Shown: one piece after another, positions 7,613 to 16,623 of the stretch | How positions within the stretch are numbered: position 1 is the first letter of the stretch | Layout: every line of letters starts with the position of its first letter | Source: Lachnospiraceae bacterium | Lineage (GTDB): Bacteria; Bacillota; Clostridia; Lachnospirales; Lachnospiraceae | Direction of reading: 5' to 3' | DNA: 57,976 nt | Assembly (NCBI GenBank): GCA_019423745.1 | Contig: JAHZAV010000005.1 | Coordinates: 1-57,976, forward strand | Position numbers and translations under genes: made by a program | The notes under the pieces: model-generated | The model's database searches: none | The model's input: the letters and a program-made list of their open reading frames with translations, nothing else | Told to the model about the DNA's origin: nothing

Positions 7613-9633
7613 GATTTATCGGCAATCCGAACTGTGGAAAAACCACCCTATTTAATGCATACACTGGGGCCAATTTAAAAGTCGCCAATTGGCCCGGAGT
7701 TACCGTTGAAAAAAAGGAAGGTCGCACTGTCTATCAGGGACAGGAATTTCAGCTGATTGATCTTCCTGGAATTTACAGTCTGACTTCTTACACTATGGAA
7801 GAAACAGTCTCCCGCGAATGTATCATGAGCGATGATGTAGATGTCATTGTAGATGTTGTAGATGCTTCCTGTCTGGAAAGAAATCTTTACCTGACTCTTC
7901 AGCTTATTGAACTTGGAAAGCCCGTCATTCTGGCTTTAAATATGATGGATATCGTAGAAGATCGGGGAATGGAAATCGATCTGCACCGACTGCCCGAAAT
8001 GCTGGGAATTCCAGCTGTCCCTGTATCAGCCAGAAAAAAAAGCGGGTTATCTATTTTACTCCATGCAGTCATGCATCATAAAGAGCATCCGCAGCAAAGC
8101 CCTTTCATTCATCACCACCATAACGAATCCTCTCACCACAGGCATGACCACCATCAGGAGTATGCTATGGTTTATCAGGATTATATTGAAGATAAAATTG
8201 ATCAGCTCATTGAGCGAATCCGCCATACATACCCGGATCTGCTCAACAAACGCTGGTATGCTTTGAAATATCTGGAAAAAGATAAAAATGTTATAGATTC
8301 TTATCCTCTTAAATTTGAAGATATCATTGATAGGGATTATGAAAAAGATATTATTAACCAGAAATATAATTTTATAGAAGAAATTATTGAAGAAGTCCTT
8401 GTCAACAAGAAAAAAAATGAAGCCCGCACAGACTGTATTGACCGTTACCTCACTGGAAAATGGTTAGGACTTCCTATTTTTCTCGTGATTATGGCTTTGG
8501 TATTTTTCTTTACCTTTACCATTGGCGATTTTCTGAAAGGCTATTTTGAAATCGGGCTTGAAAACCTGTCTTCCCTTGTTGAAAATGGCCTGGTATCCCT
8601 CCATGTAAATGACATGCTCATCTCCCTTATTGTGGATGGAATCATTTCAGGAGTGGGCGGCATCCTTACGTTTTTACCGAATATTTTTATTTTATTCCTT
8701 GCCCTTGCATTTCTGGAGGACAGCGGATATATGTCCCGAGTTGCCTTTGTCATGGATGATATTATGGGACATCTGGGACTTTCCGGCCGGGCCTTTATTC
8801 CACTGCTTCTGGGCTTTGGATGCTCTGTTCCGGCTGTTATGGCTTCTCGGGCACTGGAACACAGAAAAGACAGGCTAAAAACTATTTTAATCACCCCATT
8901 TATGTCCTGTAGCGCAAGACTTCCAATCTATGTGCTGTTTTCTTCCATGTTTTTCAGTGAACATGCCTTGATTGTATGCTACTCCATGTATCTTTTAGGG
9001 ATTCTGGTCGCTATTACTGCCGCTTTCATTATTTCCAGATTCGACGGCAGCAAAGCAGAACACAATCTGTTGATCGAACTTCCCGAATATAAAACACCAA
9101 ATGCCCGCACAATTGCTATTTATGTATGGGAAAAGATAAAAGATTATCTGACAAAAGCAGGAACTGTAATTTTTATTGCTTCTGTCATCATGTGGGGTCT
9201 TCTGAATTTTGGTCCGTCTGGATATGTAACAGATATAAGTTTAAGCTTTGGTTCCTATATTGGGAAATTTATAGTCCCTATTTTTACCCCACTCGGACTT
9301 GGTTACTGGCAGATTGTTGTGGCTTTAATTGCCGGAATTGCCGCAAAAGAAGTCGTTGTATCCAGTTGTGGAGTTCTGTTTGGTATACAGAACATCACAA
9401 CAGCTCATGGGATGTCCGCCATGGCAGCAACTTTAGGCACAATGGGATTCGGCGCCGTTAATGCTTATTCCCTTATGGTATTTTGTCTTCTGTACATCCC
9501 ATGTACAGCAACCATTGCGACAATCCACAGAGAAACAGAAAGCAGACGAATGACTGCCTGCTTTGTGTTCTTCCAATTTGCGGTAGCTTGGGTAATGAGT
9601 TTTATTGTCTATCACATTGGGCTGCTCTTTTAG
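7591..9633 (+). CDS. feoB: Ferrous iron transporter B
   Basis: Fe(II) permease of 680 residues in the cytoplasmic membrane. The N-terminal G domain shows G1 GNPNCGKT (11-18), G3 DLPG (57-60) and G4 NMMD (117-120). The membrane part has two Gate domains and the core region, with about eight to ten helices from residue ~290 on. Between the G domain and the helical spacer is a His-rich insert (about 162-188, twelve histidines), which is not a constant family feature. AAGGAGG precedes the ATG. The stop codon lies in the loop of a terminator hairpin. Confidence 0.95.
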   Translation: MSKPIRVGFIGNPNCGKTTLFNAYTGANLKVANWPGVTVEKKEGRTVYQGQEFQLIDLPGIYSLTSYTMEETVSRECIMSDDVDVIVDVVDASCLERNLYLTLQLIELGKPVILALNMMDIVEDRGMEIDLHRLPEMLGIPAVPVSARKKSGLSILLHAVMHHKEHPQQSPFIHHHHNESSHHRHDHHQEYAMVYQDYIEDKIDQLIERIRHTYPDLLNKRWYALKYLEKDKNVIDSYPLKFEDIIDRDYEKDIINQKYNFIEEIIEEVLVNKKKNEARTDCIDRYLTGKWLGLPIFLVIMALVFFFTFTIGDFLKGYFEIGLENLSSLVENGLVSLHVNDMLISLIVDGIISGVGGILTFLPNIFILFLALAFLEDSGYMSRVAFVMDDIMGHLGLSGRAFIPLLLGFGCSVPAVMASRALEHRKDRLKTILITPFMSCSARLPIYVLFSSMFFSEHALIVCYSMYLLGILVAITAAFIISRFDGSKAEHNLLIELPEYKTPNARTIAIYVWEKIKDYLTKAGTVIFIASVIMWGLLNFGPSGYVTDISLSFGSYIGKFIVPIFTPLGLGYWQIVVALIAGIAAKEVVVSSCGVLFGIQNITTAHGMSAMAATLGTMGFGAVNAYSLMVFCLLYIPCTATIATIHRETESRRMTACFVFFQFAVAWVMSFIVYHIGLLF

Positions 9634-9644
9634 GCAGCCCAATG
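9615..9644 (+). terminator. Terminator overlapping the feoB stop
   Basis: Eleven-pair perfect stem CATTGGGCTGC/GCAGCCCAATG with an eight-base loop that contains the feoB TAG stop, followed by ACATCTTTTCT. The 5' arm is coding sequence for the last feoB residues. The T-run is short and interrupted. Confidence 0.65.
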
Positions 9645-9702
9645 ACATCTTTTCTGACAAATCTGTTTTTCTAATTCAGTCGCAGGCATAAAGTTGCCCA
9701 TA

Positions 9703-10590
9703 TTAGTCATACTTCTCCATCCACTCATTAAGTAACGCGCAGTATCTGTCGTTATCCTCTACAAAACACATATGGCGACAATCTTCAAACAACTCCCACC
9801 GAGCGTTTGGAATCCTATCGTACATGGTCTTTGCAATGAGCGGCGAACAAAGATCATTCGTTCCACTGATGATGAGAGCCGGCTCTTTGATATCTTTCAG
9901 TCGATCCGTATACTCAAAATTCCCAAGACTTCCCGTAGGCGTATATTCATTAGGTCCCCAACCGTAAAGGTATGCTTCTGAACCCGATTTTTTCTCTCTC
10001 CGAAGACATTCTGGCGACTCTTTCGTCATTTCTCCCGCACAATGCCGAAGCATGAAATGCTCATTTGCTGCAAGGTACTCCGGTGTGTCAAATTTATTCT
10101 CCTTCTCCGCTTTGGCAATTGCCTGTTGATCTTCTAAAGAAAGAAATTTTATCCTCCTGTGCTGCTCATGCGCCCACAATTTTGCTGAAGATAAGGTGCT
10201 TGACAAAATGACTGATTTAATTCCTTGTGGTTTATAATTACACAAATATTCGATGGCAAGCATACCTCCCCATGACTGTCCTAGAAGATGTATTTCTTCA
10301 AGCCCCAGATGACGACGCAGCTGAATAAGTTCATTATCCCATGTTTTATCGCACCAAAGTTCCGGATGCCCATCTACATATGAGTTCCCACAACCAATTT
10401 GATCATAGGAGATAATTGCACGCCCCTCTTCTGCCAAGCAATCCAGTACTTCAAAGTAGTTGTGTGTAGAACCAGGACCGCCATGAAGAAGCACCAGAGG
10501 TTTTTTCCCCCCTTTACATTCCCCCACAATGCGGTAATAAGTCTTATAACCAAGGTAATTCATATAGCCTTCTCTAACATGCATGTTCAT
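9703..10590 (-). CDS. Proline iminopeptidase-like alpha/beta hydrolase
   Basis: Alpha/beta-hydrolase of 295 residues in the prolyl aminopeptidase/L-amino acid amidase group (peptidase S33), expected to remove N-terminal proline or act on related amides in the cytosol. The oxyanion-loop motif HGGPGS is at 36-41. The likely triad is S106 in GQSWGG, D246 in SGTNDL and H273 in DCRHM. No signal peptide is seen. AAGGAGG eight bases upstream fixes the start. It is divergent from a Xaa-Pro peptidase and peptide transporter operon, which supports a role in proline-peptide breakdown. An amidase or esterase role remains possible. Confidence 0.85.
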   Translation of the reverse strand: MNMHVREGYMNYLGYKTYYRIVGECKGGKKPLVLLHGGPGSTHNYFEVLDCLAEEGRAIISYDQIGCGNSYVDGHPELWCDKTWDNELIQLRRHLGLEEIHLLGQSWGGMLAIEYLCNYKPQGIKSVILSSTLSSAKLWAHEQHRRIKFLSLEDQQAIAKAEKENKFDTPEYLAANEHFMLRHCAGEMTKESPECLRREKKSGSEAYLYGWGPNEYTPTGSLGNFEYTDRLKDIKEPALIISGTNDLCSPLIAKTMYDRIPNARWELFEDCRHMCFVEDNDRYCALLNEWMEKYD

Positions 10591-10665
10591 AATGACACCT
10601 CCTTATTTTTATAATATATAAAAAATATCACGTAATACATATGTTGACAAGAAAGAGGAAAAAAG

Positions 10666-10694
10666 TTTACAAATCACAGCAAATATAGTATTAT
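10666..10694 (+). promoter_or_regulatory. Promoter of the Xaa-Pro peptidase operon
   Basis: TTTACA and TATTAT are separated by 17 bases in the divergent region between the iminopeptidase and pepP-like genes. The resulting leader would be about 150 bases. It contains a small TCCTTA/TAAGGA hairpin just before the gene. Confidence 0.5.
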
Positions 10695-10847
10695 ATTCGA
10701 ATTGTAAAAACCATATATATTTCAACGCAGTATAAAAAATGCTGAATGGTTCATATTACAGCTTAAGCAACTGGATGGATAATTCCTTATTAACGGTAAG
10801 GAGTATTAGCCATAAATATATTGTAGTAAAGAAAGAAGGTACTCCAA

Positions 10848-12635
10848 TTGAAAACCAGGGACAAACTTCAAAAATTAAGACAGCTAATGGCGGATCGAAA
10901 AATTGATATGTACATTATACCGACTGCTGATTTTCATCAAAGTGAATATGTAGGTGAATACTTTAAAGTAAGAGAATATATCACCGGTTTCACAGGTTCT
11001 GCAGGCACTGCTCTCATCACCATGACAGAAGCATACCTGTGGACAGATGGAAGATATTTTCTTCAAGCCGAAAAACAACTCGATCCTTCCTGTGTAAAAC
11101 TTATGAAAATGGGGGAACCAGGCGTGCCTACTCTGGAAGAATTTCTAGAAGAAAATCTTCCCCAGGGCGGAACACTCGGCTATGATGGTAGGGCTGTTTC
11201 CATGGGCAATGGTAAAACTTACGAACACATTGCCTTGAATAAAAACGGCGCCATATCTTATGCCTGTGATCTGGCAGGTGAAGTATGGGAAAACCGTCCG
11301 CCGCTTTCCACAGAACCGGTATTTGAACTGGATGTGAAATATGCCGGAGAAGACCGTGCTTCCAAACTGGCCCGGATCCGCCAGGCCATGTCAAAAGAAA
11401 ATGCCACAATGCATATTCTCACAACGCTGGATGATATCTGTTGGACACTGAATATCCGCGGAAATGACATCGAATTTTTCCCACTTGTTCTTGCCTACGC
11501 AGTCATAGACATGGAAAAATTAACACTTTATACGGATGCCGGAAAATATTCTGATGACCTGAAAGCATCCCTTGCAAAAGACGGAGTAGAATTTAAGTCG
11601 TATCATGCAATTTATGAAGATGTGAAAAAGATCAGCAAAGACGCAAGAGTCCTAATTGACCCTGCAAGACTGAACTATGCACTGTACCAGAATCTTCCTC
11701 CAGAAGCTGCGAAGATTGAAAAACTAAATCCGGAAATCATTTTTAAAGCAGTCAAAAATCCAGTAGAAATTGCTAATATTCGTACTGCCCAGATCAAGGA
11801 TAGTATTGCCCATGTAAAATTCATGAAATGGGTAAAGGAAAACTATGATAAAGAAGCAATCACTGAACTGAGCGCTTCCGATAAACTGGATGAATTCCGC
11901 CAAGAGCAGGGCAATTTTATCCGCCCCAGCTTCGAACCAATTGTTTCTTTTGGAGAACATGGTGCCATTGTACACTACACATCCTCACAGGAAACAAATG
12001 TAAGACTGACAGGCAACAACTTCCTGCTGACTGATACAGGAGCAGGATTTTACGAAGGTTCTACTGATATCACAAGAACCTATGCGTTAGGAAACGTTTC
12101 CGATGAAATGAAAAAACATTTCACATTAGTGGCAATGAGTAATCTTCGTCTTGCAGATGCAAAATTCCTTTACGGAACAACAGGCATGACTCTGGATATG
12201 CTTGCAAGACAGCCCTTCTGGGACAATAATCTAAACTTTAATCATGGAACAGGCCATGGAGTGGGTTATCTTCTGAATATCCATGAACCACCTACCGGTT
12301 TTCGCTGGCAGTTCCGACCAGGAGAAATCTATCCCTTTGAAGATGGGATGGTCATAACAGACGAACCTGGAATCTATCTGGAAGGGAAATATGGAATCCG
12401 CCTGGAAAATGAACTTCTAACCAGAAACGGTGAAAAGAACGAGTATGGTCAGTTCATGTACTTTGAACCGATCTCCTACGTTCCCTTTGACCTTGACGCA
12501 ATCGATGTTTCGATCATGACAAACAAAGACAGGGAACTTCTCAACAGTTATCATCAGACGGTTTACAAAAAAATTGCACCATATCTCGACGATGAAGAGA
12601 AAGCATGGCTTAAAAAATACACTAAGACCGTCTAA
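10848..12635 (+). CDS. Xaa-Pro aminopeptidase (M24B)
   Basis: Three-domain Xaa-Pro aminopeptidase of 595 residues, matching the long aminopeptidase P1 form rather than the ~440-residue E. coli PepP type. Two creatinase-like N-terminal domains (to about residue 310) precede a pita-bread metallopeptidase domain. Metal-site motifs are DTGAGFYEGSTDIT (about 394-407), HGTGHGVGY (about 465) and the late glutamates in DEPGIY and RLENE. It starts with TTG, supported by GAAGG seven bases upstream. It is the first gene of an operon with a POT transporter and a second M24 peptidase, pointing to use of proline-containing peptides. Confidence 0.92.
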   Translation: MKTRDKLQKLRQLMADRKIDMYIIPTADFHQSEYVGEYFKVREYITGFTGSAGTALITMTEAYLWTDGRYFLQAEKQLDPSCVKLMKMGEPGVPTLEEFLEENLPQGGTLGYDGRAVSMGNGKTYEHIALNKNGAISYACDLAGEVWENRPPLSTEPVFELDVKYAGEDRASKLARIRQAMSKENATMHILTTLDDICWTLNIRGNDIEFFPLVLAYAVIDMEKLTLYTDAGKYSDDLKASLAKDGVEFKSYHAIYEDVKKISKDARVLIDPARLNYALYQNLPPEAAKIEKLNPEIIFKAVKNPVEIANIRTAQIKDSIAHVKFMKWVKENYDKEAITELSASDKLDEFRQEQGNFIRPSFEPIVSFGEHGAIVHYTSSQETNVRLTGNNFLLTDTGAGFYEGSTDITRTYALGNVSDEMKKHFTLVAMSNLRLADAKFLYGTTGMTLDMLARQPFWDNNLNFNHGTGHGVGYLLNIHEPPTGFRWQFRPGEIYPFEDGMVITDEPGIYLEGKYGIRLENELLTRNGEKNEYGQFMYFEPISYVPFDLDAIDVSIMTNKDRELLNSYHQTVYKKIAPYLDDEEKAWLKKYTKTV

Positions 12636-12656
12636 AAGAGAAAGGAATAAAAAAAA

Positions 12657-14024
12657 ATGGAACAAGCAGTAAAAAAGAAAAAACCATTTGGTTTCTATGT
12701 ATGTGCGCTTGGATTTACATTTGAGCGTATGGCATTCTACACAGTAAAATATCTGCTTGCGATCTGGATCGCAACAGAAGCAGCAAGCGGCGGACTGGGA
12801 CTTTCCAGTTCAAAAGGTGCAGCTATCTCCGCTATGTTCGTAGCAGGAACTTACATCACACCGATCATTGGAGGTTATATCGCAGACTACTGGATAAGTC
12901 CGAGAATCTGCGTTCCAGTAGGTATGATTCTTATGGGCGCAGGATATTTGGTTGCCTGGAAAGCAGACTCTCTTGCTTTGATCTGGGTAATGATCATTCT
13001 CGTAGCAGTAGGTACTGGTCTTTTTAAAGGAAATCTATCCGGTGTCAATGGCCTTTTGTTCCACGATGAAGAAGAGCTGAACAACGCCTTCTCCATCCAG
13101 TACTCTTTCGTAAATGTCGGAAGTTTTATCGGAACCACATTCATCGCCATCACAGCTATAACAGGTCTTGGCGGAATCAAACTCAGCTTTAACACCGTAT
13201 TCCTTGTATGTGCAATCTTACTCTTTATCGACGCCATTTGGTTCATTATGAATCAGAGAGCTCTTGGTGACGCTGGTAAGAAACCATTCAAACATGACCA
13301 GAGAGAATTCATTGATGAAAATAAAAGACAAGAGACAGAAAGTGAAAAATCTGCTCCTCTTACAAAAAGTGACTGGAAAAGAATCATTGCAGTAATTCTT
13401 GTCACTCTGTTCTCCGTTGTATTCTGGATGGTATGGTACCTTGCATACTTCCCGGCATATTATTATTTCGGATGGGGAAACGGTGCTGACTATCTGAACC
13501 ACGCAAACTGGTACATTGGCTCTTTCCAGGTGCCTACATCCTGGTTCGATTCTCTCAATGCTCTGACATGTATTGTTCTTGGACCGGTTCTTGCTGTTGT
13601 TTGGGATAAAATGGCAAGACGTCCAAAAGGTGACATGAGTATGTTCAAAAAGACAGCGCTTGGTATGATGCTGGTAGGTGTTGCATTCCTGGTTATGGTA
13701 CTTGCAGACATCGTCCGTGGAGATGGACAGTGTTCTCTCCTTTGGGTCATTCTTGTAGCACTCCTGATGTCCGTCGGAGAGATGATTTTCTCCCCACTGG
13801 GCAACTCCTTCATTACCAAAATCGCACCTGCAAAAGTTATGGGACTTCTGCTTGGATTCTGGCCAATTGCTGTATTCTTTGCACAGATCATCTATCCACC
13901 ACTCTACGATTACTTGCTAACCGTGCCATTCCAGATCGGATATGGAATCCTTGGTATTATCGTAGTTCTTCTTGGTCTAATCCTTTGGGCATGCAGCAAG
14001 AAACTTGACGAACTGGAAAAATAA
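12657..14024 (+). CDS. POT-family proton/oligopeptide transporter
   Basis: Proton-dependent di-/tripeptide symporter of 455 residues with about twelve membrane helices, in the PTR2/POT family (DtpT-like). The first helix carries FTFERMAFYTVKYLL, the usual ExxER(F)xYY region in altered form (ERMAFY). The helix 2-3 segment IGGYIADYWISPR matches the family's GGxxAD motif. It lies 21 bases after the Xaa-Pro aminopeptidase and 36 bases before an Xaa-Pro dipeptidase, so it probably imports the peptides these enzymes cleave. The altered ExxER region may change proton coupling. Confidence 0.88.
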   Translation: MEQAVKKKKPFGFYVCALGFTFERMAFYTVKYLLAIWIATEAASGGLGLSSSKGAAISAMFVAGTYITPIIGGYIADYWISPRICVPVGMILMGAGYLVAWKADSLALIWVMIILVAVGTGLFKGNLSGVNGLLFHDEEELNNAFSIQYSFVNVGSFIGTTFIAITAITGLGGIKLSFNTVFLVCAILLFIDAIWFIMNQRALGDAGKKPFKHDQREFIDENKRQETESEKSAPLTKSDWKRIIAVILVTLFSVVFWMVWYLAYFPAYYYFGWGNGADYLNHANWYIGSFQVPTSWFDSLNALTCIVLGPVLAVVWDKMARRPKGDMSMFKKTALGMMLVGVAFLVMVLADIVRGDGQCSLLWVILVALLMSVGEMIFSPLGNSFITKIAPAKVMGLLLGFWPIAVFFAQIIYPPLYDYLLTVPFQIGYGILGIIVVLLGLILWACSKKLDELEK

Positions 14025-14060
14025 TTGTTTTCAAAAAATTAAAGAAAGAGGATAAGGGAC

Positions 14061-15146
14061 ATGAATGAAGGAAGAGTAAATAGAATATTAAAAGCAATGG
14101 AAAAAAATCAGATCCCACAGATGATTGTTTCTGATCCGGTTGCCATCTTCTATCTGACCGGAAAATGGATCCATCCGGGTGAGCGTATGCTTGCTCTGTA
14201 TCTGAATGTTAACAAAAACCACAAACTTGTCATTAACAAATTATTTCCGCAGGAAAAAGACCTTGGCGTAGAACTTGTATGGTATGATGACGTCGAAGAT
14301 GCGGTAGAGATTCTAAGCCGTTACGTGGATAAAGATAAAGTTATGGGTGTAGACAAGAACTGGCCTGCAAAATTTCTCCTTCGTCTTCAGGAGCTTGGCG
14401 GAGGAAGCAGTTTCGTCAATAGCTCTTTCATTGTAGATTATGTCCGCATGATCAAAGACGAGGAGGAAAAAGAGCTGATGCGGATTTCCTCACGTATTAA
14501 CGATCAGGTAATGGAAAAAGTAATCCCTCTTGTCGCAAAGGGAATGACAGAAAAAGAACTTGATAAGAAAGTACGTGAACTCTATGCGGAAGCAGGCTGT
14601 GAAGGCGTATCCTTTGACCCTATCACCGCTTATGCAAAGAGCGCTGCTGATCCTCACCATGTAACAGACGACACAAAAGGAAAACGCGGAGACTGTGTAA
14701 TCCTTGATATCGGCGGCTTCAAAGACAACTATGCTTCTGATATGACAAGAACCGTATTCATCGGCGAGGTATCTGATCGCGCAAAAGAAATCTACGACAT
14801 TGTTGTAGAAGCAAACAGACGGGGAATAGAAGCTGCCAAGCCAGGTAACCGTATGTGCGATGTAGACCTGGCTGCAAGAAAGTACATTGAAGAAAAAGGG
14901 TATGGAAAATATTTTACCCACAGAACAGGACATTCTATCGGCCTTGAAGACCATGAATTTGGTGATGTTTCTTCTGTCAATACAGATATCATCAAGCCAG
15001 GGCAATGCTTCTCTGTAGAACCAGGAATCTATCTTCCGGATGAAAATTTGGGGGTACGGATTGAGGACCTTGTACTCATTACAGAGGATGGATGTGAAGT
15101 TCTCAACAGCTTTACCAAAGATTTGATTGTAGTACCAGAGGAATAA
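14061..15146 (+). CDS. Xaa-Pro dipeptidase (M24)
   Basis: Two-domain M24 metallopeptidase of 361 residues, a likely cytosolic prolidase or aminopeptidase P-like enzyme. Family motifs include DIGGFKDNYASDMTRT (two metal aspartates, about 216-231), HRTGHSIGLEDHE (metal histidine, about 292-304), and the glutamates in VEPGIY and RIEDL. It is the last gene of the pepP-like/POT/pepQ-like operon and is followed by a strong terminator. Substrate choice between Xaa-Pro dipeptides and longer peptides cannot be read from the sequence. Confidence 0.9.
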   Translation: MNEGRVNRILKAMEKNQIPQMIVSDPVAIFYLTGKWIHPGERMLALYLNVNKNHKLVINKLFPQEKDLGVELVWYDDVEDAVEILSRYVDKDKVMGVDKNWPAKFLLRLQELGGGSSFVNSSFIVDYVRMIKDEEEKELMRISSRINDQVMEKVIPLVAKGMTEKELDKKVRELYAEAGCEGVSFDPITAYAKSAADPHHVTDDTKGKRGDCVILDIGGFKDNYASDMTRTVFIGEVSDRAKEIYDIVVEANRRGIEAAKPGNRMCDVDLAARKYIEEKGYGKYFTHRTGHSIGLEDHEFGDVSSVNTDIIKPGQCFSVEPGIYLPDENLGVRIEDLVLITEDGCEVLNSFTKDLIVVPEE

Positions 15147-15172
15147 GTACGAGTAAAAAAATTTTTCTATTC

Positions 15173-15221
15173 AAAGAGAGTATCCCCAAAGTCATAATAT
15201 GACTATGGGGATACTCTCTTT
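15173..15221. terminator. Strong bidirectional terminator
   Basis: Sixteen-pair perfect stem AAAGAGAGTATCCCCA / TGGGGATACTCTCTTT, with runs of A and T on both sides. It lies between the prolidase-type gene and the convergent aldehyde dehydrogenase gene. The loop contains a smaller AGTCAT/ATGACT inverted repeat. Confidence 0.85.
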
Positions 15222-15245
15222 AATATTAGCTGCAGTCAACTATAT

Positions 15246-16613
15246 CTATTGAATTTTCTTTAAAAGATTCAGTTTTTTCTTATAAGGCGCATATCGTACC
15301 GGAATATCAATATGCACAGACTTTTTCATAATGCTTTTTTGGTGGGTAAAGGTATCGAAACTAGCTTTTCCATGGTATCCGCCCATTCCACTGTTTCCCA
15401 CTCCTCCAAAAGGCATTTCGGATGTAGCCAAATGGACAACGGTATCATTAATACATCCGCCACCATAAGAGATATGTTTTAAAATATAGGCTTCTCTCTC
15501 CTTTTTATTTGTAAAAAGATAGAGCGCCAGAGGCTTAGGCCTTGCTGTAACCTGTGCCACTACTTCTTCCAAATCATAAAAAGTGAGAACTGGGAGCACT
15601 GGTCCGAAAATCTCTTCCTGCATTACTGGGTGATCCCAACTGACCTTATCCAAAATTGTGGGTTCAATCTGAAGCGTTTCTTTTCTGCTTCCGCCCCCAC
15701 ATACCACATGGGCATTCTTCATTAATCCAAGCACACGATCATAATGCTTTTCATTAATCATCTTCGGATATTCTTCATTTCTGCAAGAATCCGTACCAAA
15801 CATCCTCCGTATTTGTTTTGTCATTTGCTTCAGCAATTTATCTTTTACACTTTTTTGAACAAAAATATAATCTGGCGCCACACAAGTCTGACCACTGTTA
15901 AGAAATTTTCCCCATACGATTCTCTTTGCCGCCAAAGCAATATCTGCCGTTTCATCTACAATACAGGGACTCTTTCCTCCCAGCTCCAAGCTGACAGGTG
16001 TCAAATGTTTTGCTGCTTTCTCCATAACATATTTTCCCACATTAACACTGCCAGTAAAGAAAATATAATCAAACTTTTCGTTCAGCAATGCCTCGTTTTC
16101 TTTCCTTCCCCCTTCAATTACGGTGACATATTTGGGGGGAAACAGTTCTTTTATCATTCTTGCAACCAGAGCAGATGTATGGGCTGAATAAGCCGAAGGC
16201 TTAATTACTGCACAGTTTCCCGCACTTAAAGCACCTACCAAAGGCGCAATCGTAAGCTGAAACGGGTAATTCCACGGTGACATGATAAGAACAATTCCGT
16301 ACGGTTCTGAATAAATAAAGGAGCGGGACGGAAATTGTGTAATAGGCGTTGGAACCCTTTTTGGCTTTGCCCATCCCCTCAAGTGCTTCAGTGTATATTT
16401 GATTTCTTCTTTTACAATTCCAATTTCCGTAGCATAAGACTCAAAAGGAGATTTATGAAGATCTTTATGCAATGCTTCCATAATTGCCTCTTCATTTTTG
16501 CAAATCCAATCCTGCATACGCTCCAGCTGTACCAGACGAAACGCTACATTTTTTGTCTCCCCTGTTCGGAAATATTCTTTTTGATGATTTAAAAGCTCTT
16601 TATAATTATTCAT
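15246..16613 (-). CDS. Class 3-type aldehyde dehydrogenase
   Basis: NAD(P)+-dependent aldehyde dehydrogenase, 455 residues. The length and C-terminus resemble the ALDH3/fatty aldehyde group. Catalytic E210 sits in LELGGKSP and catalytic C244 in NSGQTCVAPD; the FFTGS cofactor loop is near 185-189. AGGAGG precedes the ATG. It lies 10 bases after an iron-type alcohol dehydrogenase on the same strand, so the pair could convert an alcohol to an acid, or the reverse, through the aldehyde. The C-terminal lysine-rich tail (KKKLNLLKKIQ) could aid membrane contact as in other ALDH3 enzymes, which is inference. Confidence 0.9.
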   Translation of the reverse strand: MNNYKELLNHQKEYFRTGETKNVAFRLVQLERMQDWICKNEEAIMEALHKDLHKSPFESYATEIGIVKEEIKYTLKHLRGWAKPKRVPTPITQFPSRSFIYSEPYGIVLIMSPWNYPFQLTIAPLVGALSAGNCAVIKPSAYSAHTSALVARMIKELFPPKYVTVIEGGRKENEALLNEKFDYIFFTGSVNVGKYVMEKAAKHLTPVSLELGGKSPCIVDETADIALAAKRIVWGKFLNSGQTCVAPDYIFVQKSVKDKLLKQMTKQIRRMFGTDSCRNEEYPKMINEKHYDRVLGLMKNAHVVCGGGSRKETLQIEPTILDKVSWDHPVMQEEIFGPVLPVLTFYDLEEVVAQVTARPKPLALYLFTNKKEREAYILKHISYGGGCINDTVVHLATSEMPFGGVGNSGMGGYHGKASFDTFTHQKSIMKKSVHIDIPVRYAPYKKKLNLLKKIQ

Positions 16614-16623
16614 TTTATTCCTC

